Source: Antrodiella citrinella (Eukaryota > Basidiomycota > Agaricomycetes > Polyporales > Steccherinaceae). Taken from it: a stretch of 64,000 nt of DNA. Location: positions 62,001-126,000 of the forward strand of contig SGPM01000029.1 of assembly GCA_004802725.1 (NCBI GenBank), written 5' to 3'. The notes beneath the pieces are model-generated. The model searched no databases and was not told the origin of the DNA. It saw only the letters and a list, made by a program, of their open reading frames with translations. The stretch's first letter is position 1, and each line of letters begins with the position of its first letter. Positions 1 to 11,307 of this stretch are shown piece after piece. The translations under genes were made by a program, and so were the position numbers.

Positions 1-960
1 GGCCTCCGGATTGCGAGATGTGACAGGCATTGTCAAGTGGAGTCGGTCGATGTCAGCAGTGAAGGGCACCATGCCTTCTGCCCAGAGAGAGAGGCTGAGT
101 ACCCGGACCTGCGGGGCATGCGGGTATGGTGGAAACAGAGGGGAGAGATCGCTGTCACTTGCAGAGCTTTGTGAAGTCTGAGGTAGGTTGAACAAGGTGG
201 GGTGCATATGAAGAGGTTCAAGTTTGACTGGAGGTCGTGGCCTGTTCCTATTAGAGATCGGAGGCGAAGGGGGAGAAAACGAATAAGGGAGTTCCAGAGA
301 GGAAGGAGAAGAGATCGGGTAGTCGATCCCGGGACTGTGGTTGCCCATGGTGGTCTCTGGTGATATGAACTGCGGCAAAACAACGTTGGAGGGAAGGTAG
401 GCCGGGAACTCTCCAACTGCAGAGTTGGGGGTGGAGGAAGCGGATGCTTGTTGATCATCTGCGAGCTCTGAGCCAGGAGTGCTCGGCGTGCCCGCTTTCT
501 TGGGGGAAGCGAGTAGGCCATCCTCTTGGAACAGTTCTTCGCCTCCGGCCACGAGATGGTATTCTACGATAGAACATGATCGTTAGCTTGAGAAGACAAC
601 GAGATAGAATGGAAAACTTACCTGCTTCACCCCTCCACATATTCCGGAGGACTTGGATGTGGCTGGCAACCTGCTTCTTACTGCGCTCGATGCCGTGCTT
701 TTTGAGATGATCGACGAGGAACTGGTTGCGCCAACGACTACGACCACGAGAATATGTTGCCCAGGGAGACTCCCAGTAGTCTTTCAAGCCTGTTGAGGGT
801 TAGGGACGGTTCGGAGATGTGGGCAGACGAGGGTGCAGATACCTTGAACGAACAGTTTCTCGACGTCCTCGGACCATACCTCCCTCCCGTCTTTGAGTAG
901 CTTGTGGTGCTTACGCTGTGGGGTGAGGGACTTGAGATTTCCGAAGAACGCGTCGCTCAT
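1..960 (-). CDS. TEA/ATTS-domain transcription factor (5' part; runs off the left edge)
   Basis: Sequence-specific nuclear regulator of the AbaA/TEC1/TEAD family. Exons are 960-843, 789-622 and 563 to beyond base 1, with GT-AG introns. The TEA domain covers about residues 28-95. It opens with GREVWSEDVEKLF, spans the first intron, and carries the third-helix signature RSKKQVASHIQVLRNMW that contacts DNA. The rest is a Ser/Pro-rich, low-complexity region typical of activation segments in this family, still open at base 1. The start ATG at 960 lies about 27 codons before the domain, and no better upstream exon is visible. It is divergent from VPS23, with 867 bp between the starts. In other fungi this family controls conidiation or filamentation; the target process here cannot be read from the sequence. 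Family assignment is very secure. Confidence 0.93.
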
Positions 961-1827
961 CGCGGATGATGGTCTGGAGCAGGACCTAGGGGATGGGGAA
1001 GAGGGGATGGGGATGGGGGACGAGTGAGACAAAGTGCTATGAAGTACGCGTTTCTGCGCGTGACGGGACATTACGACTAAGTAGCGGAGGGGAAGCGTGA
1101 GTCTTTGTAGAGCAATAAATGGGAAGATGAAAGAGGACGGAAGGAGGGAAAGGGCCGACGAAACACCGCGCCTTTTATGTAGAGACGGGGAGTACTGACG
1201 CCAGATATGGGAGGAGGAGGCTGGACTGGTCACCCGCGAAAGACGCGTTTGTGAGGCTGACTTGGGATCGGAGGCGGCTACTTAAGTAGCATGCTAAGGC
1301 GAGGTCTACGAGTCAGTTTGAGGGTGGAATGGAGTGGGCTTTGAAGTCAAGACGCACCGAGCGCGTTCCTTGTTGCCGGGTAGGCTGTTTGGAGGATAGT
1401 GTCCGAAGGTTGGTATCCATGTGGCGAGTGTGTATCGTCCTCAGCATTCCTCCGAATGAATCGCTCGTTGAGTGGGCTGTTGTGCTCGACGTCGAGTGGG
1501 CTGTTGTGCTCGACGTCGAGTGTCGTGCTCAGCGTCGAGTCACCCAGCGAGCACAGCGGTGCATCCAGCGGCACGGCGCTGACCATCCTTTGAGCCTTCC
1601 GAATGCGGACGACGCAGAAACAAACGTCCAGATTCAGCACACACCGAACACAATAAACGATCCCCGGTCCGTCCATCTGTCAACGTGTGCGACTGACCCT
1701 GACCGCTTTGACATCCCACTTCACCCTCCGACCAGCTCCGTTTCAGCCAGCGCGCAGAATGCACGTAGCCGGCCGTCGGAGGCTCAAGTTTCATGTGCCC
1801 ATCGTCCGCTCATGCACAACTTCCTGC
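961..1827. promoter_or_regulatory. Divergent promoter region TEA factor / VPS23 with palindromic repeats
   Basis: This 867-bp interval separates two divergent starts. I see no convincing gene in it; a long frame reading into the VPS23 first exon lacks any family resemblance. It holds a 24-bp unit repeated in tandem at 1470-1493 and 1494-1517, with a degenerate third copy following. Each full unit contains the perfect 12-bp palindrome CTCGACGTCGAG (1485-1496 and 1509-1520). A related, imperfect element, CTCAGCGTCGAG, lies at 1528-1539. The ACGTC core resembles bZIP (ATF/CREB-like) half-sites, which is inference only. Confidence 0.5.
1470..1539. repeat. 24-bp tandem repeat with CTCGACGTCGAG palindromes
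   Basis: Two exact 24-bp copies (1470-1493, 1494-1517) are followed by a partial diverged copy to about 1539. Each contains a 12-bp perfect palindrome with an ACGT core. It is probably a regulatory repeat in the shared promoter. Confidence 0.75.
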
Positions 1828-3948
1828 ATGGCTACGACATCAGAATCTTTGACTCAAAAATGGCTGCGTCAGAACATTCATCTCTACACTCACAAGGAGA
1901 CCGTCTACGCCCAGGTCGACGCTACCCTCTCCCGATTCTCCACCTTGCGACCAAAGACGGATGTCTACAGTTCAGTCCATCAACGCGTTCTCCAGCAATC
2001 TGCATGAACTCACCCGGCTGCTTTCAGCGTACGATGACGGTCGCACACAGCTCCTGCTCTGTGTTCACGGTCTCTTGCCCATAGCCTACCGTGGTACCTC
2101 GTACCACATCCCGATCGCAGTATGGCTAACTAGGGAATATCCGCGCATTCCCCCGATCGCATATGTCGTCCCCACCACCGACATGCTCGTCAGATCGGGC
2201 CAGTATATGGAGGTCAGCGGCAGGTGTCAGATCGAATACCTCAAGTTTTGGGAGCGGAAGTCTGAGGTGTGTCCGCATATTTCGATCGCAGGCGAAACTG
2301 TTTCGCTCCAAAGTTGACCTTCTTCTCTCAGGGCTGCAGTTTGACCGCACTTCTCGAGGCGATGCAAGACCATTTCTCTCGTGAACCACCCGTTTACGCC
2401 AAGCCCAAGTCTGCACCGTCGTCATCGTCCTCTCCACAACCCCGTCGCACTGACACCACCGTTCCGAGTTATTCGGAACGTCCCCCGCCTCCGCTTCCGG
2501 GTGCGCAAACATCGCCTGGACCGCACAGCCAACCAGTGTCCGCGCAAATAACTACGGCGAAGAATGATGATCGGCCCCCTGTCCCACTCAAACCAGGCGT
2601 AAACCCCACGCAGCCTTCCGCCGTACCTTCCTCACGCGATGTCCGAAGCACATCCCCGAATGTACTGAACCCCGTATGTCGTCTTTGGGGCAATCTATCT
2701 CACACCCGACCTGTACTGATTCTTCGAAGCAGGCTTCCTTGGTCAATAGACCACCTCCACCACTGCCCTCACATACCCCGACGAATCATCGGATATTCAC
2801 AGCAACAAGATCCATCCATTCTGCCTAGATACGATGCACCTGCTCGAGAACTCGCTAGCACGTCGAATACCCCGGTCTGGCCAAATGATTTGCGGATGAG
2901 ACCGCCGCCTGCGCCTCCCGCTGTGGATGCACCTGCTTCACCTCCTCAGATACCACCTCCTGCTCTATCTGCACCCCATTCTGCACCTGGCGGCGGACAC
3001 TATTATTCTCAACCCGTCCAGCCAGTTCCACGACCACCTGCGCCACCCGCTACATTCTCTCCGCTGGCCCAGTCACCTGCCCAGTCCACAGGACAGTATC
3101 ATTATTCTGGTGTTCCGCACCCTCCGCCTTTTCTATCACCGCAATCTACAGGTACTCTGCAGACTTCGGCCTATGGTCCTCCACAAGTTCCTGTACATCC
3201 TGCTTCTCATGTATCCCCGCCGCCTCCACCTCCGCCAACAATTCCAGCCCCAGATCTTCTAGATGATGACGATCAGGAAACAGCCAATCCGGTGCAAGTC
3301 CCAGGACTTTTTGCACCCGCACCTCCTCGTCCGCCTAACCCCGAGCTTCTTCGCCTGCATGGCCAGGTGCACGGCAAGCTCACTTCAGAGCTTGCATCGC
3401 TATCTCAAGCTATGTCATTGGATGCGGAGCGTTTGCGGGCGAATCAAGCCGACTTGCTTACGGGCGAACCGGCCATCAGGGATGAGATGGCGAGGCTGGA
3501 GGCAGTGAGAGATGTTTGCAGGAATGTGGCGGGGAGATTGAGGACGGTCGTAGAGGCAGCAGAGCGGAACGTCAGCGAGCTGAAGAGAAAGGGAGACCCG
3601 GAGGTGGATGAGCTGGTTTGCTCGACGACGATTGTACATAACCAGTACGTGCATCGGTGATCGTCTTTACTCAATGCTAACTATGGTTTATTCCTCGCAG
3701 ATTAATCAACCTGGTAGCTGAAGACAACGCTATTGAAGATACCATGTACCATCTACACCGCGCACTCAACGCAGGTCGGATAGACCTTGAGAGATTTCTC
3801 AAGGCGAGCTCCTTTCTGTTCATGCTTCTGCCGCTTCCGCTGACTTTTTCTCAAGGCGACGCGCGTACTAGCAGAAGAACAATTCATGAAACGGGCATTA
3901 ATTGAGAAGATCCTGACAGGTATCCCTATAGGTTCTCAATGGCAATAA
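1828..3948 (+). CDS. VPS23: ESCRT-I subunit VPS23 / TSG101 homologue
   Basis: Recognises ubiquitinated cargo on endosomes and recruits the later ESCRT complexes for multivesicular-body sorting. Probable exons: 1828-1969, 2028-2266, 2332-2673, 2803-3644, 3701-3803, 3856-3948. The N-terminal UEV domain shows LRPKTDVYT, the GLLPIAYRGTSYHIPIAVWL-type core and YPRIPP. A long Pro/Ser-rich linker follows, then a coiled coil (ELASLSQAMSLDAERL) and the C-terminal steadiness box ending in LAEEQFMKRALIEKI. The intron at 2674-2802 is uncertain: the frame is also open without splicing, giving 586 or 629 residues. The last intron (3804-3855) must use a GC donor to join FLK to ATRVLAEEQF. Start 1828 was chosen because the UEV domain begins right after it. 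Family assignment is very secure. Confidence 0.93.
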
Positions 3949-5336
3949 GACAAACGAAGCGATATTGGTTGTCGAAGCACGCACGAACCTCGCGCAGCCG
4001 CTCCTGAACTTTCCGCCACAGTGGAACATTCAAAGAGGAGAGAAGAAGAGGAGGTATGTTCTTCCGGACTCTCCGTGGAAATAGGTCCTTGGTTCTTCTC
4101 TTAGTCTCGTGCGAGCGGCACACGGGGGCTACACCCCTCCGATGCGTCATGTGCACATGCGGGCGGGGCCGCCACCTCCTCGCGATAGTTCGAGATTCCT
4201 TATTGTTCTTTGTGGGGGGGGCGAATGGGGCAGCAATCATGACATGTGCTCATGCGACTATGCTGCGGAGACGGAGACGCGAATAATGAAAAATCTAGAC
4301 TCCGGGCGTAGACTTTGGGTGCTGTATATCCACCGCTCAACCCATCTGTCGTTCACACCCCGTCGCGAGGGCACTCGTTTGCGTGAGTATGTGTGGCGCT
4401 ACTCTGTTTCTCGTTCGAGGCTTCGAGGTACCCATTATTGTGCCCCCAGGTCCCCGAAAATCTCCTCTTCTGTTGTGTGATGTTCCGATATCCTTTCTAT
4501 CTGAGGAAGCCTGGGTGCATGTGAAGCCTGGACACCCGGACACGACACCCCTTTGTACCACCGCGCTTCGCTGCGATTCAAATTTCGAACTCTCCCAAGT
4601 GTGAGCGTTGGTTTTAATTGATAACAAAGAAAACAACACAGCATGACGAACGGCAACAAACAATTGGACCTCTGACTTCGGCTTCTTATTATTCTCGCCC
4701 TGCCTTGTCTAGATCTATTCCGAGTATCTTCCAAAGGGTCGCTTTGACCTCGACACTTTGAATTTCATGAGCGCAGATGACGAGGAGACCGGAGATCGTT
4801 CCGTTCCGGCAAAAGGTCCGGTGGGGGTGTTTGGGTTGTTGGTCCCCGACGGTGACGCCACAGCGCGCGCGGGTCGGTACACACCCCGGTGTCTCATAGC
4901 CTCATGGCATTTCGGACCGTATTGGATCATCCGCCCATGCGTGCAATCGTAGATACTACTATCCTACATAAGACTATACAGCGTACCGAGCAACATGGCA
5001 TCAATCAAAGGGACACGACTATGATCCTGTCACAGGGTTGCGAACATCATATAAACGGGTCAGAACTTATCCAGGACGAAGGGGAAAGCGGATGGAACAT
5101 GATACCGGCTGGCTCAAACTTCAAAGCATCAGAACAAAGAGGATACACAGCGCAAGAACAGGAACAAGCTTTAGAGTGGGGATTAGGAACAACAAAGAAG
5201 ACTGGAAACGAACCAACAAATGTCAGTCAAAGTCACGAACCGGAACACCCATACCTCCGTCGGCGGAGCAAAGAGTAGTCATAACATATCATCATAAAAC
5301 AAACAACGTTCAACGTTCACCCCTCGTCTGCCGAAA
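3949..5336. other. Convergent intergenic region VPS23 / SRC1, no gene seen
   Basis: 1.4 kb between two converging stop codons. Open frames occur on both strands, but none shows conserved motifs, plausible introns or typical composition. It should contain both 3' UTRs and terminators. I found no repeat or RNA gene here. Confidence 0.5.
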
Positions 5337-8252
5337 TTACGCCTCAGCCTTCAGCTCGTCGTCAGCGGAAAAGATAGCGGGACGCTCGGTCCCAGGGGAG
5401 AGCGTTCCGGCACCGCCCACCCACCTCCACACACGCATCTCATCTCCGCCCGCTACCTCTTCCAAATTCGTCCTTACGTTCGCATTGGCTTCCACGACGC
5501 GTTCAACGCGTTCCCACAGCCTCCGGCGTGTGCCGACAGAGTGCTCATCCTGGAGGATGAGATCCCGAAGTTGCAGGGAAGAAAGATAAGGATGCGGCGC
5601 GGTGACCGGGTCTGTGTGATGCGCGAGCTCTTGATTGCGCATGGATTCGAGGGCCGTTTGGACGAGCGTGGCGACGCGCCGGCTTTCCACTCCACTGCGA
5701 GCGCGGCGTTGCCGCAAAGCGACCAAAGCTAACGCAGACATGATCATACCTAACACCATTTCGGTCGACAAATATAGTTCAGGTGAGATCGGGACAATGA
5801 CGTGAGCACTCACCGAAGATTTGGTTTCGCCATTGTTTCCAGGACTCTCGGACCTTGACTTTGGCAGCGCAAGCCCAATCCATTTTGAGAGTCTTGTGTG
5901 CGACATAACGTTTGCCGCTAGGACAATAGTCTCCATCAGCACGGACCGCAGTTTCCGAATGCGAACGTCCCTTACCTAGAATCTTCTCCCAAGATAACGC
6001 CTCCCCATGTCAGAAGCTGTTGAATAGCCTCGTTGAAGTTCTCTTCAAATGCCTCCATGAGCCGCGGCTATGACAGTATATTAGAGTTGGTCATAACATA
6101 AGCAAAGTCAGAACTAACCGCCAACTTCCTCTTCATGCCTGACGTCTTCAATTTCTCCTTGAGATCCTCCATCTCCAAACCCCATCTCTTGGCTTCTTCA
6201 GATTCGCTTTCGGTACGCTGATCTGCTTCTACGCCGTCGCATACGAGCTTCCCGCGGTGAGAGGCCAGAAGAGTATCAATCGCATTGCCCAATGCACCTA
6301 CGCGAGCCTTGCGCTTGGGATCTTCAACACATCGAGGTGGGAGAGCAACAGGGCCGAACCCAGGAAGACCGTCAAGAACTCGGGAAATTCCCTTGTAGAC
6401 GAGCTCGGTAGTAGTACAGGATGACGACGCTGGAGGGAAATACGTCGGAAGTGTATATGCATTTTGCGAATGTGCTGAATTTGGGGATGCCGACAAGGGT
6501 AGGAAGAAGAGGAGCTGATGCGGACGTATGAGATAGCCCGTCTCGCATGTCATAGTCGAAGGCCTGCAGATCGCGTGAGCAGGACATGGCGTACAGTGAT
6601 TTGGTCGAGGAATGGGAAGTAGTTGGGGTGCGGGACAAGCTTCTTTGTGATCCTGCTCTTCCTCGTCGGTGGCCCAGCTGCCCGAGGCCGAAGGAGTGGC
6701 GCTAGGAACAGGGCTATCAACAGACTGGGTCACAGCAGGATTTGGCAAATAGAGATACGTCCTATTCTCCCGGTTGCAAGAATCGACAGCGGCCCACCGA
6801 GCTTGGAAGGTGCGCAAGACCTCGTTAGTAGTCTGCCCGGTCTCGCAAAACCCGATCTGTGCGGCGTCATGCTTGTACTCATAGGCGAAGTATGAAGCAG
6901 CCAATGTCATGACAAAGAGGGTAATACTGTATAACGAGGGCATGGACGACGCGGCAGGGGGAGCGCGGACACGAACTAAGTCTCCTTGTCCGGCAAACCG
7001 TCGAGACACTTCGATGACCTTGTCCTGGTCTGACATTTGCTCGAAAGATCCTGTGGTTGCGGGCTCGGGTTCGGACAAGACCTCCTCCGAAAGTGGCTCT
7101 TCCGATACGCCAACTTCAGCTTCGACTAGCTCCGTTGTATGTTGTTCGAATGGAGCCTCTGGCTGTTCGTCTTCCTCCTCCTCTGGTATTGGCCTAACCA
7201 CCACTGTGACTGGTTCTGGTGCCACGCTCGCTCTTGCTGATCTAGCTCGCGTTTCGCGCGTCGCTTCAGCAGGAAGATCTGGCTCGAACTTACTCTCAGG
7301 AGGTTTGACGCTCGGTGCTCGGCGGGTAGCGGGCTGCACTTTCTCTTTGCCTTTCGTGGGGGATAGAAGGTAGTCTGGTGGAGCAGACATCGACTGCCGA
7401 GAACGCGTAGATTTCGCGCTGACTCGGCGCGTACGAGGTCGAACAGGGGATGGCCGTACGGGAGATGAGGATTCTGCTCCGGATTGGAAGATATTGTTAT
7501 CTTCCCAGCCTGAATCGACTTCATCTTGAGCGAGTCGACGCGCTTGTGTCCCTGCACCTGCGGCCTGTCAAGATAGTCACGTCAATATAAAAGAAATTGA
7601 ACTCGACATGATACATGAAGGGTACATACACTCTTCTTGCTTCTGCTGACTTTGCGAACGACCACTTCCTCCTCTGGCTCACTCTCTTCGTGCAATACGG
7701 GTTCCACCGGTTTAGCAGTCCTTCTTCGTGAAGGTCCTCCAAGCGAAGGTTCGGCTGATGACCGTCTTCGCTTTGGCTGTCATGCGTGTGTGAGGAAGAA
7801 AGGGGATATTAATTCTGAAAGAACTTACAGGCTCCGGTTTAGCTACTTCTGGTTCAGGTTCTCGTGAAGCAGGTCGAGACACTCTCCGAGAAGATCGTCT
7901 GACAGGAGCAACAGCCTGTGAGATATGTTAGTTATACACAAGTGCAGGGGTCTGTCGCACTCACCTTGCCCTCATTTAGAGGTTTGCCTGTGTGACCATT
8001 CGTTATCCCGTCCTCACTTGCGAGACTGTTCTGCCTGCTCAACCTCTCCCTCTTGAACTTCTTGGCATTATGCTTGACCTCATCGGTAAAGACCTGTAGA
8101 AGCTTTGGCTTCGTATATGTGGTAGGGTAGTTGACATTATGGAAGCCGAATACGCCCAGCAGCTGGGCCACAGTCAAAGTAGAGGGGTCAAATTCGGGAT
8201 CGAGGTAGTGTCCCTGAGCTATGATCTCTGCCGAAGTCAACCTGGACGACAT
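5337..8252 (-). CDS. SRC1: Inner nuclear membrane protein SRC1/HEH (LEM-family, MSC domain)
   Basis: Integral inner-nuclear-membrane protein of the Heh1/Src1-Man1 family, linking chromatin and nuclear pores to the envelope. Exons: 8252-7965, 7915-7829, 7776-7630, 7564-6119, 6067-5976, 5917-5814, 5749-5337 (858 residues). The N-terminal helix-extension-helix fold starts with LTSAEIIAQGHYLDPEFD. The conserved SGWEDNNIFQSG motif lies near residue 192. A basic and acidic spacer leads to a first membrane helix near residues 384-403 (SLYSITLFVMTLAASYFAY). The Man1-Src1 C-terminal domain follows, with Cys-rich CTPCPAHAICRP and a second hydrophobic helix after WKQWRNQIFG. All seven exons keep frame across canonical introns. 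It lies 259 bp upstream of the sulfide:quinone oxidoreductase stop on the same strand. Confidence 0.93.
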
Positions 8253-8511
8253 GGTGCGGGTGCGCGATGACCACGTGCTACGGTGAGCGGGGGGACCGGA
8301 TACGGTGTCGGGAATGAGGAGAAGATGATGAAAGTCGTGTTCAAAGCGTCACGTCGCATTGTTCCCACGTTGCTCCTCAACCAAACAACACGTCAATCAC
8401 GTGCGCATGACGCGCAAACATTTAGTCACAATACACAGCCACGTTCACGAAGGTCAGACTCGCATTTCACTTTGCTCCTACACTCAACCTACAGTATGTA
8501 ACCGACTGTGT

Positions 8512-10256
8512 TCATGCTCCAAATACTGGTCGATTGAATGCCTTGGTACCGTACCATTTACCTTTCAACTACACAATCGGGTCATCAGTATACAGACCAT
8601 TGTGGATTCTTGAGTGACTGACCATATAGTTCCAGTACGCCCATGGGAATAGATCTTTCTTCAAGTGATAGTAGATCCTACAGAGAGTGTCGTGAGAAGG
8701 AAGAAGAGATGCAATTGTCGTCGTGCTCACTTTCTTGGTGTACTCTGATCGCCGAGGTAGTTAGCAAAAGTCTCCTTCACCTCCAGGCCATACTTGAACT
8801 CGGCGAGTAACAGTTCATCGTATCCCGTCAAAAGCTAAATAAACCTCAGTCAATCCTGAGACCTCCTGAACATCGATATCAACACGTACAGGGCAGCTCG
8901 TGTAACCATCGTACTTGGCGGNGGATATCTTGCCAGTATCAATCACAGAGAACAAGTTCTCTGACAACACGGGAGCCTGGCCCGTGATCGCAGCCGCCGT
9001 CTTGCTCGTTGGTAAGCTGGAGCAATCGCCAATCGCCCAGACGTTGTGATACTCGGGATTTGTGTGCCTGAGAGTGAATTGATCGACGGCCACCCATCCC
9101 GCCTGGTCCGCAAGTGGAGAGTTCTNGATGACATCGGGCGGCCCCATTTGCGGTGTGACGTGCAATAAGGTGTAGTCTGCAGTCACTGTGCTATTGTCGG
9201 CCTTCTTGAAGGTGGCTTTGCGGTTGGTGTGGTCCACTGACAAGAGGTTGTGCTGAAAAAATCCACCAACTCCGCGCTGAACGCGCAGCTTCTCCAGAAT
9301 ATCGGAATATTTCTTGACGCTGAACATGGTTGGCATCCCGCTGTAGAAATTGACCTTGATCGTATCTTGACGGTTGGTACGGCGGTATCTGTCCCAAGCC
9401 ATCCACATAATCTTCTGTGGTGCTGCGACGCATATATCAGACTATGCGTGTATGAGATTAATGAACAAGAGATGCATACCTCCTGCACATTTGACGACAC
9501 CGGCTGGTTGTGTGAAGATAGCGGAACCACCTCTCAGGGCATCTATATCGCGCCAGACCTTATCGCAGGTCTCGTACGAATAGATCGATGATACGCCCGA
9601 AGATGAATCGACAAGAGCCTGAGACAAGCCTGGGATATTGTTCCAGTTGATCTGCAGGCCGGTGGCGACTACTAGAGAGTCATATGATATTGTCCTGCCG
9701 GATGAGGTAGTGAGAGAGGATGTTTCTGGCGAGAACGTCTGAACATTATGTGGTATATGGACAAGATTGCTTTGTATCAGCTCCTTCAGCGGCCGACGAG
9801 TACGGTTCTTGTTCTTCAGGCCGGCACCAACAAGCGTCCTGCATGTTTACGAGTTGAACAAAGATTCAACGAGGCGCACAGCAATGGTGACTTACCACCC
9901 TGGCTAAATTGTGTCAAATTGCGGGTCAATATGACGTTGCGCTGACAGTAGGAAACCCCTACCTGATAGTAATGATATTCTGCGGCATCGAGAATGGCAA
10001 TATCGTCGTTATTGAGTGCCTTACCAGCAGATTGGAAACGATTGAAGATTTGATTCGCAACCGTTAATCCAGCGGCACCTTGATGGCAGAAATCAACGTC
10101 AGTCAGCATGCGAACAAAGAAGCACTGCGACTTACCTGCACCGACAACAACAATTTTAAACTTGTCTTTCTCGGATGAAGCACTGGTACTCGCCAGTCTA
10201 TTTGACTTTGGCCAGGACCTGAGAAAGGTCGCCCGAGCCCTTTGCAACTGTAGCAT
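8512..10256 (-). CDS. Mitochondrial sulfide:quinone oxidoreductase
   Basis: FAD enzyme of the inner mitochondrial membrane that oxidises hydrogen sulfide and passes electrons to ubiquinone (SQOR/Hmt2 group). Exons: 10256-10136, 10078-9963, 9903-9896, 9838-9480, 9422-8890, 8834-8731, 8677-8623, 8568-8512; 450 residues, matching the family. The start gives an Arg/Ser-rich mitochondrial presequence; an in-frame ATG lies further upstream at 10379. The FAD-binding motif VVVGAGAAGLTVANQ is at about residues 35-49. The two redox cysteines lie in KCAGAPQKIMW (near 200) and GDCSSLPTSKTAA (near 335). The YYQPGWTLVG motif depends on an 8-nt exon (9896-9903). Two codons carry N (8922, 9126); the second reads NAG and could be Lys, Gln, Glu or stop, so the base should be resolved. 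The C-terminus LKGKWYGTKAF is spliced from a separate exon. Confidence 0.92.
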
Positions 10257-11307
10257 TTGGTGGAAACGGGGTAGCAAGTCGTGGCAGGCTGCAGAAGATG
10301 GGATACAAAGAGAGTACCATTTTATCGCGGGCTGTTGTTCTTGAGATCTATCGAGAATTCGGAGCAAGTTGAATCGCATCGGAATGACACCATCCTCGTC
10401 GAAGAAGCGCTTAGTGGATCGGGGATCGGGTGGCATCTGCATCTTGTAACTTATTGCACCTCTCTCTACATACAACCAGTTCTACATGTCTCTCGCAATG
10501 TACTTCACGCTGCACCCCTCGTTTCAACAGTTACGACAGCACTCGATACATTCCTGTCGGTCCAGGAGGTTTCACCATCGAGCATGCACCGTGGCACCGT
10601 AGGCGGCCGTCTTCAGTACTGTTACCCCCACGCCTCTATGCACTGCCGCCGCCTCTCGATACTGTCCCATTCCATGATAATGTCAAGAAACACTGGTATA
10701 CGGTCATAGAAGCTATTATTTGGTGGTATCGTATCGAATCCTCCGGTGGTTCACAGCGACCCTCATCAATATGTCTATCATCCTCTCATGATAGATGGAT
10801 TAACGTCAACCTACCCAGCGATATGGGGCCTATCACTTCTGGACGGTCTTGGTTTGCTCTGGTCCAGTCGGGGAGTATGTAGTCCGCTGCTTGGTCCCTT
10901 AGGCATGTCGGAAGGGACACTCTGGTTATCCTCTATAGCAACGGTACATCAACGTTCAACGCCAGCAGCAGATGCCACAATATTAATCGAGATTCGGTAG
11001 CGCATGCAAGGCAAATCGAGGTGTGCCCTGAATATAATCCTCGGACTGTGAGATCGAGAGATGATCCATAGCTGCCTCTCCGACGGCCCCTTCTATACCC
11101 TTCTTTACCTCTCTTTCGTTTTCTTTGCGGGCCCTAGACGGCTTCGCCCTTTCATTCCTTTCGACTTTCTTTCGCGTGCAGGTTCATTGCAGACCAGACT
11201 TTACGTCTGTATCATTTCTATTCTTTGCAGCTGGACTCAGTAGCGGACAGGCGCAGGCGCACGGCCGACAAATTCCAATCTCCTTTTATCCCGAGTTCGT
11301 TCCCTGC
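10257..11307. promoter_or_regulatory. Divergent interval SQR / MSO1-like; weak possible small gene
   Basis: About 1 kb between divergent starts. A plus-strand frame at 10430-10740 (RYIPVGPGGFTIEHAPWH) can be joined through a GT-AG intron ending near 10758 to a second open frame up to 11000 (YHPLMIDGLTSTYPAIWGL). I recognise neither part, and the join is speculative. The last 250 bp before 11308 are pyrimidine-rich, as expected of the MSO1-like gene leader. Confidence 0.3.

Noticed and set aside
1329..2084. 251-codon plus-strand frame
   Set aside because: It overlaps the VPS23 first exons in another frame, contains the promoter repeat, and shows no domain. The UEV motif lies in the other frames.
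4109..4480. Plus-strand frame of 123 codons between VPS23 and SRC1
   Set aside because: No start context, no motif, overlapping frames on both strands; treated as 3' flanking DNA.
8512..10256. Assignment as NADH dehydrogenase type 2 or AIF instead of SQR
   Set aside because: The paired cysteine motifs (KCAG, GDCSSLPTSKTAA), YYQPGW and the C-terminal LKGxW block are those of SQR; there is no NADH-binding second Rossmann signature of the NDH-2 kind.
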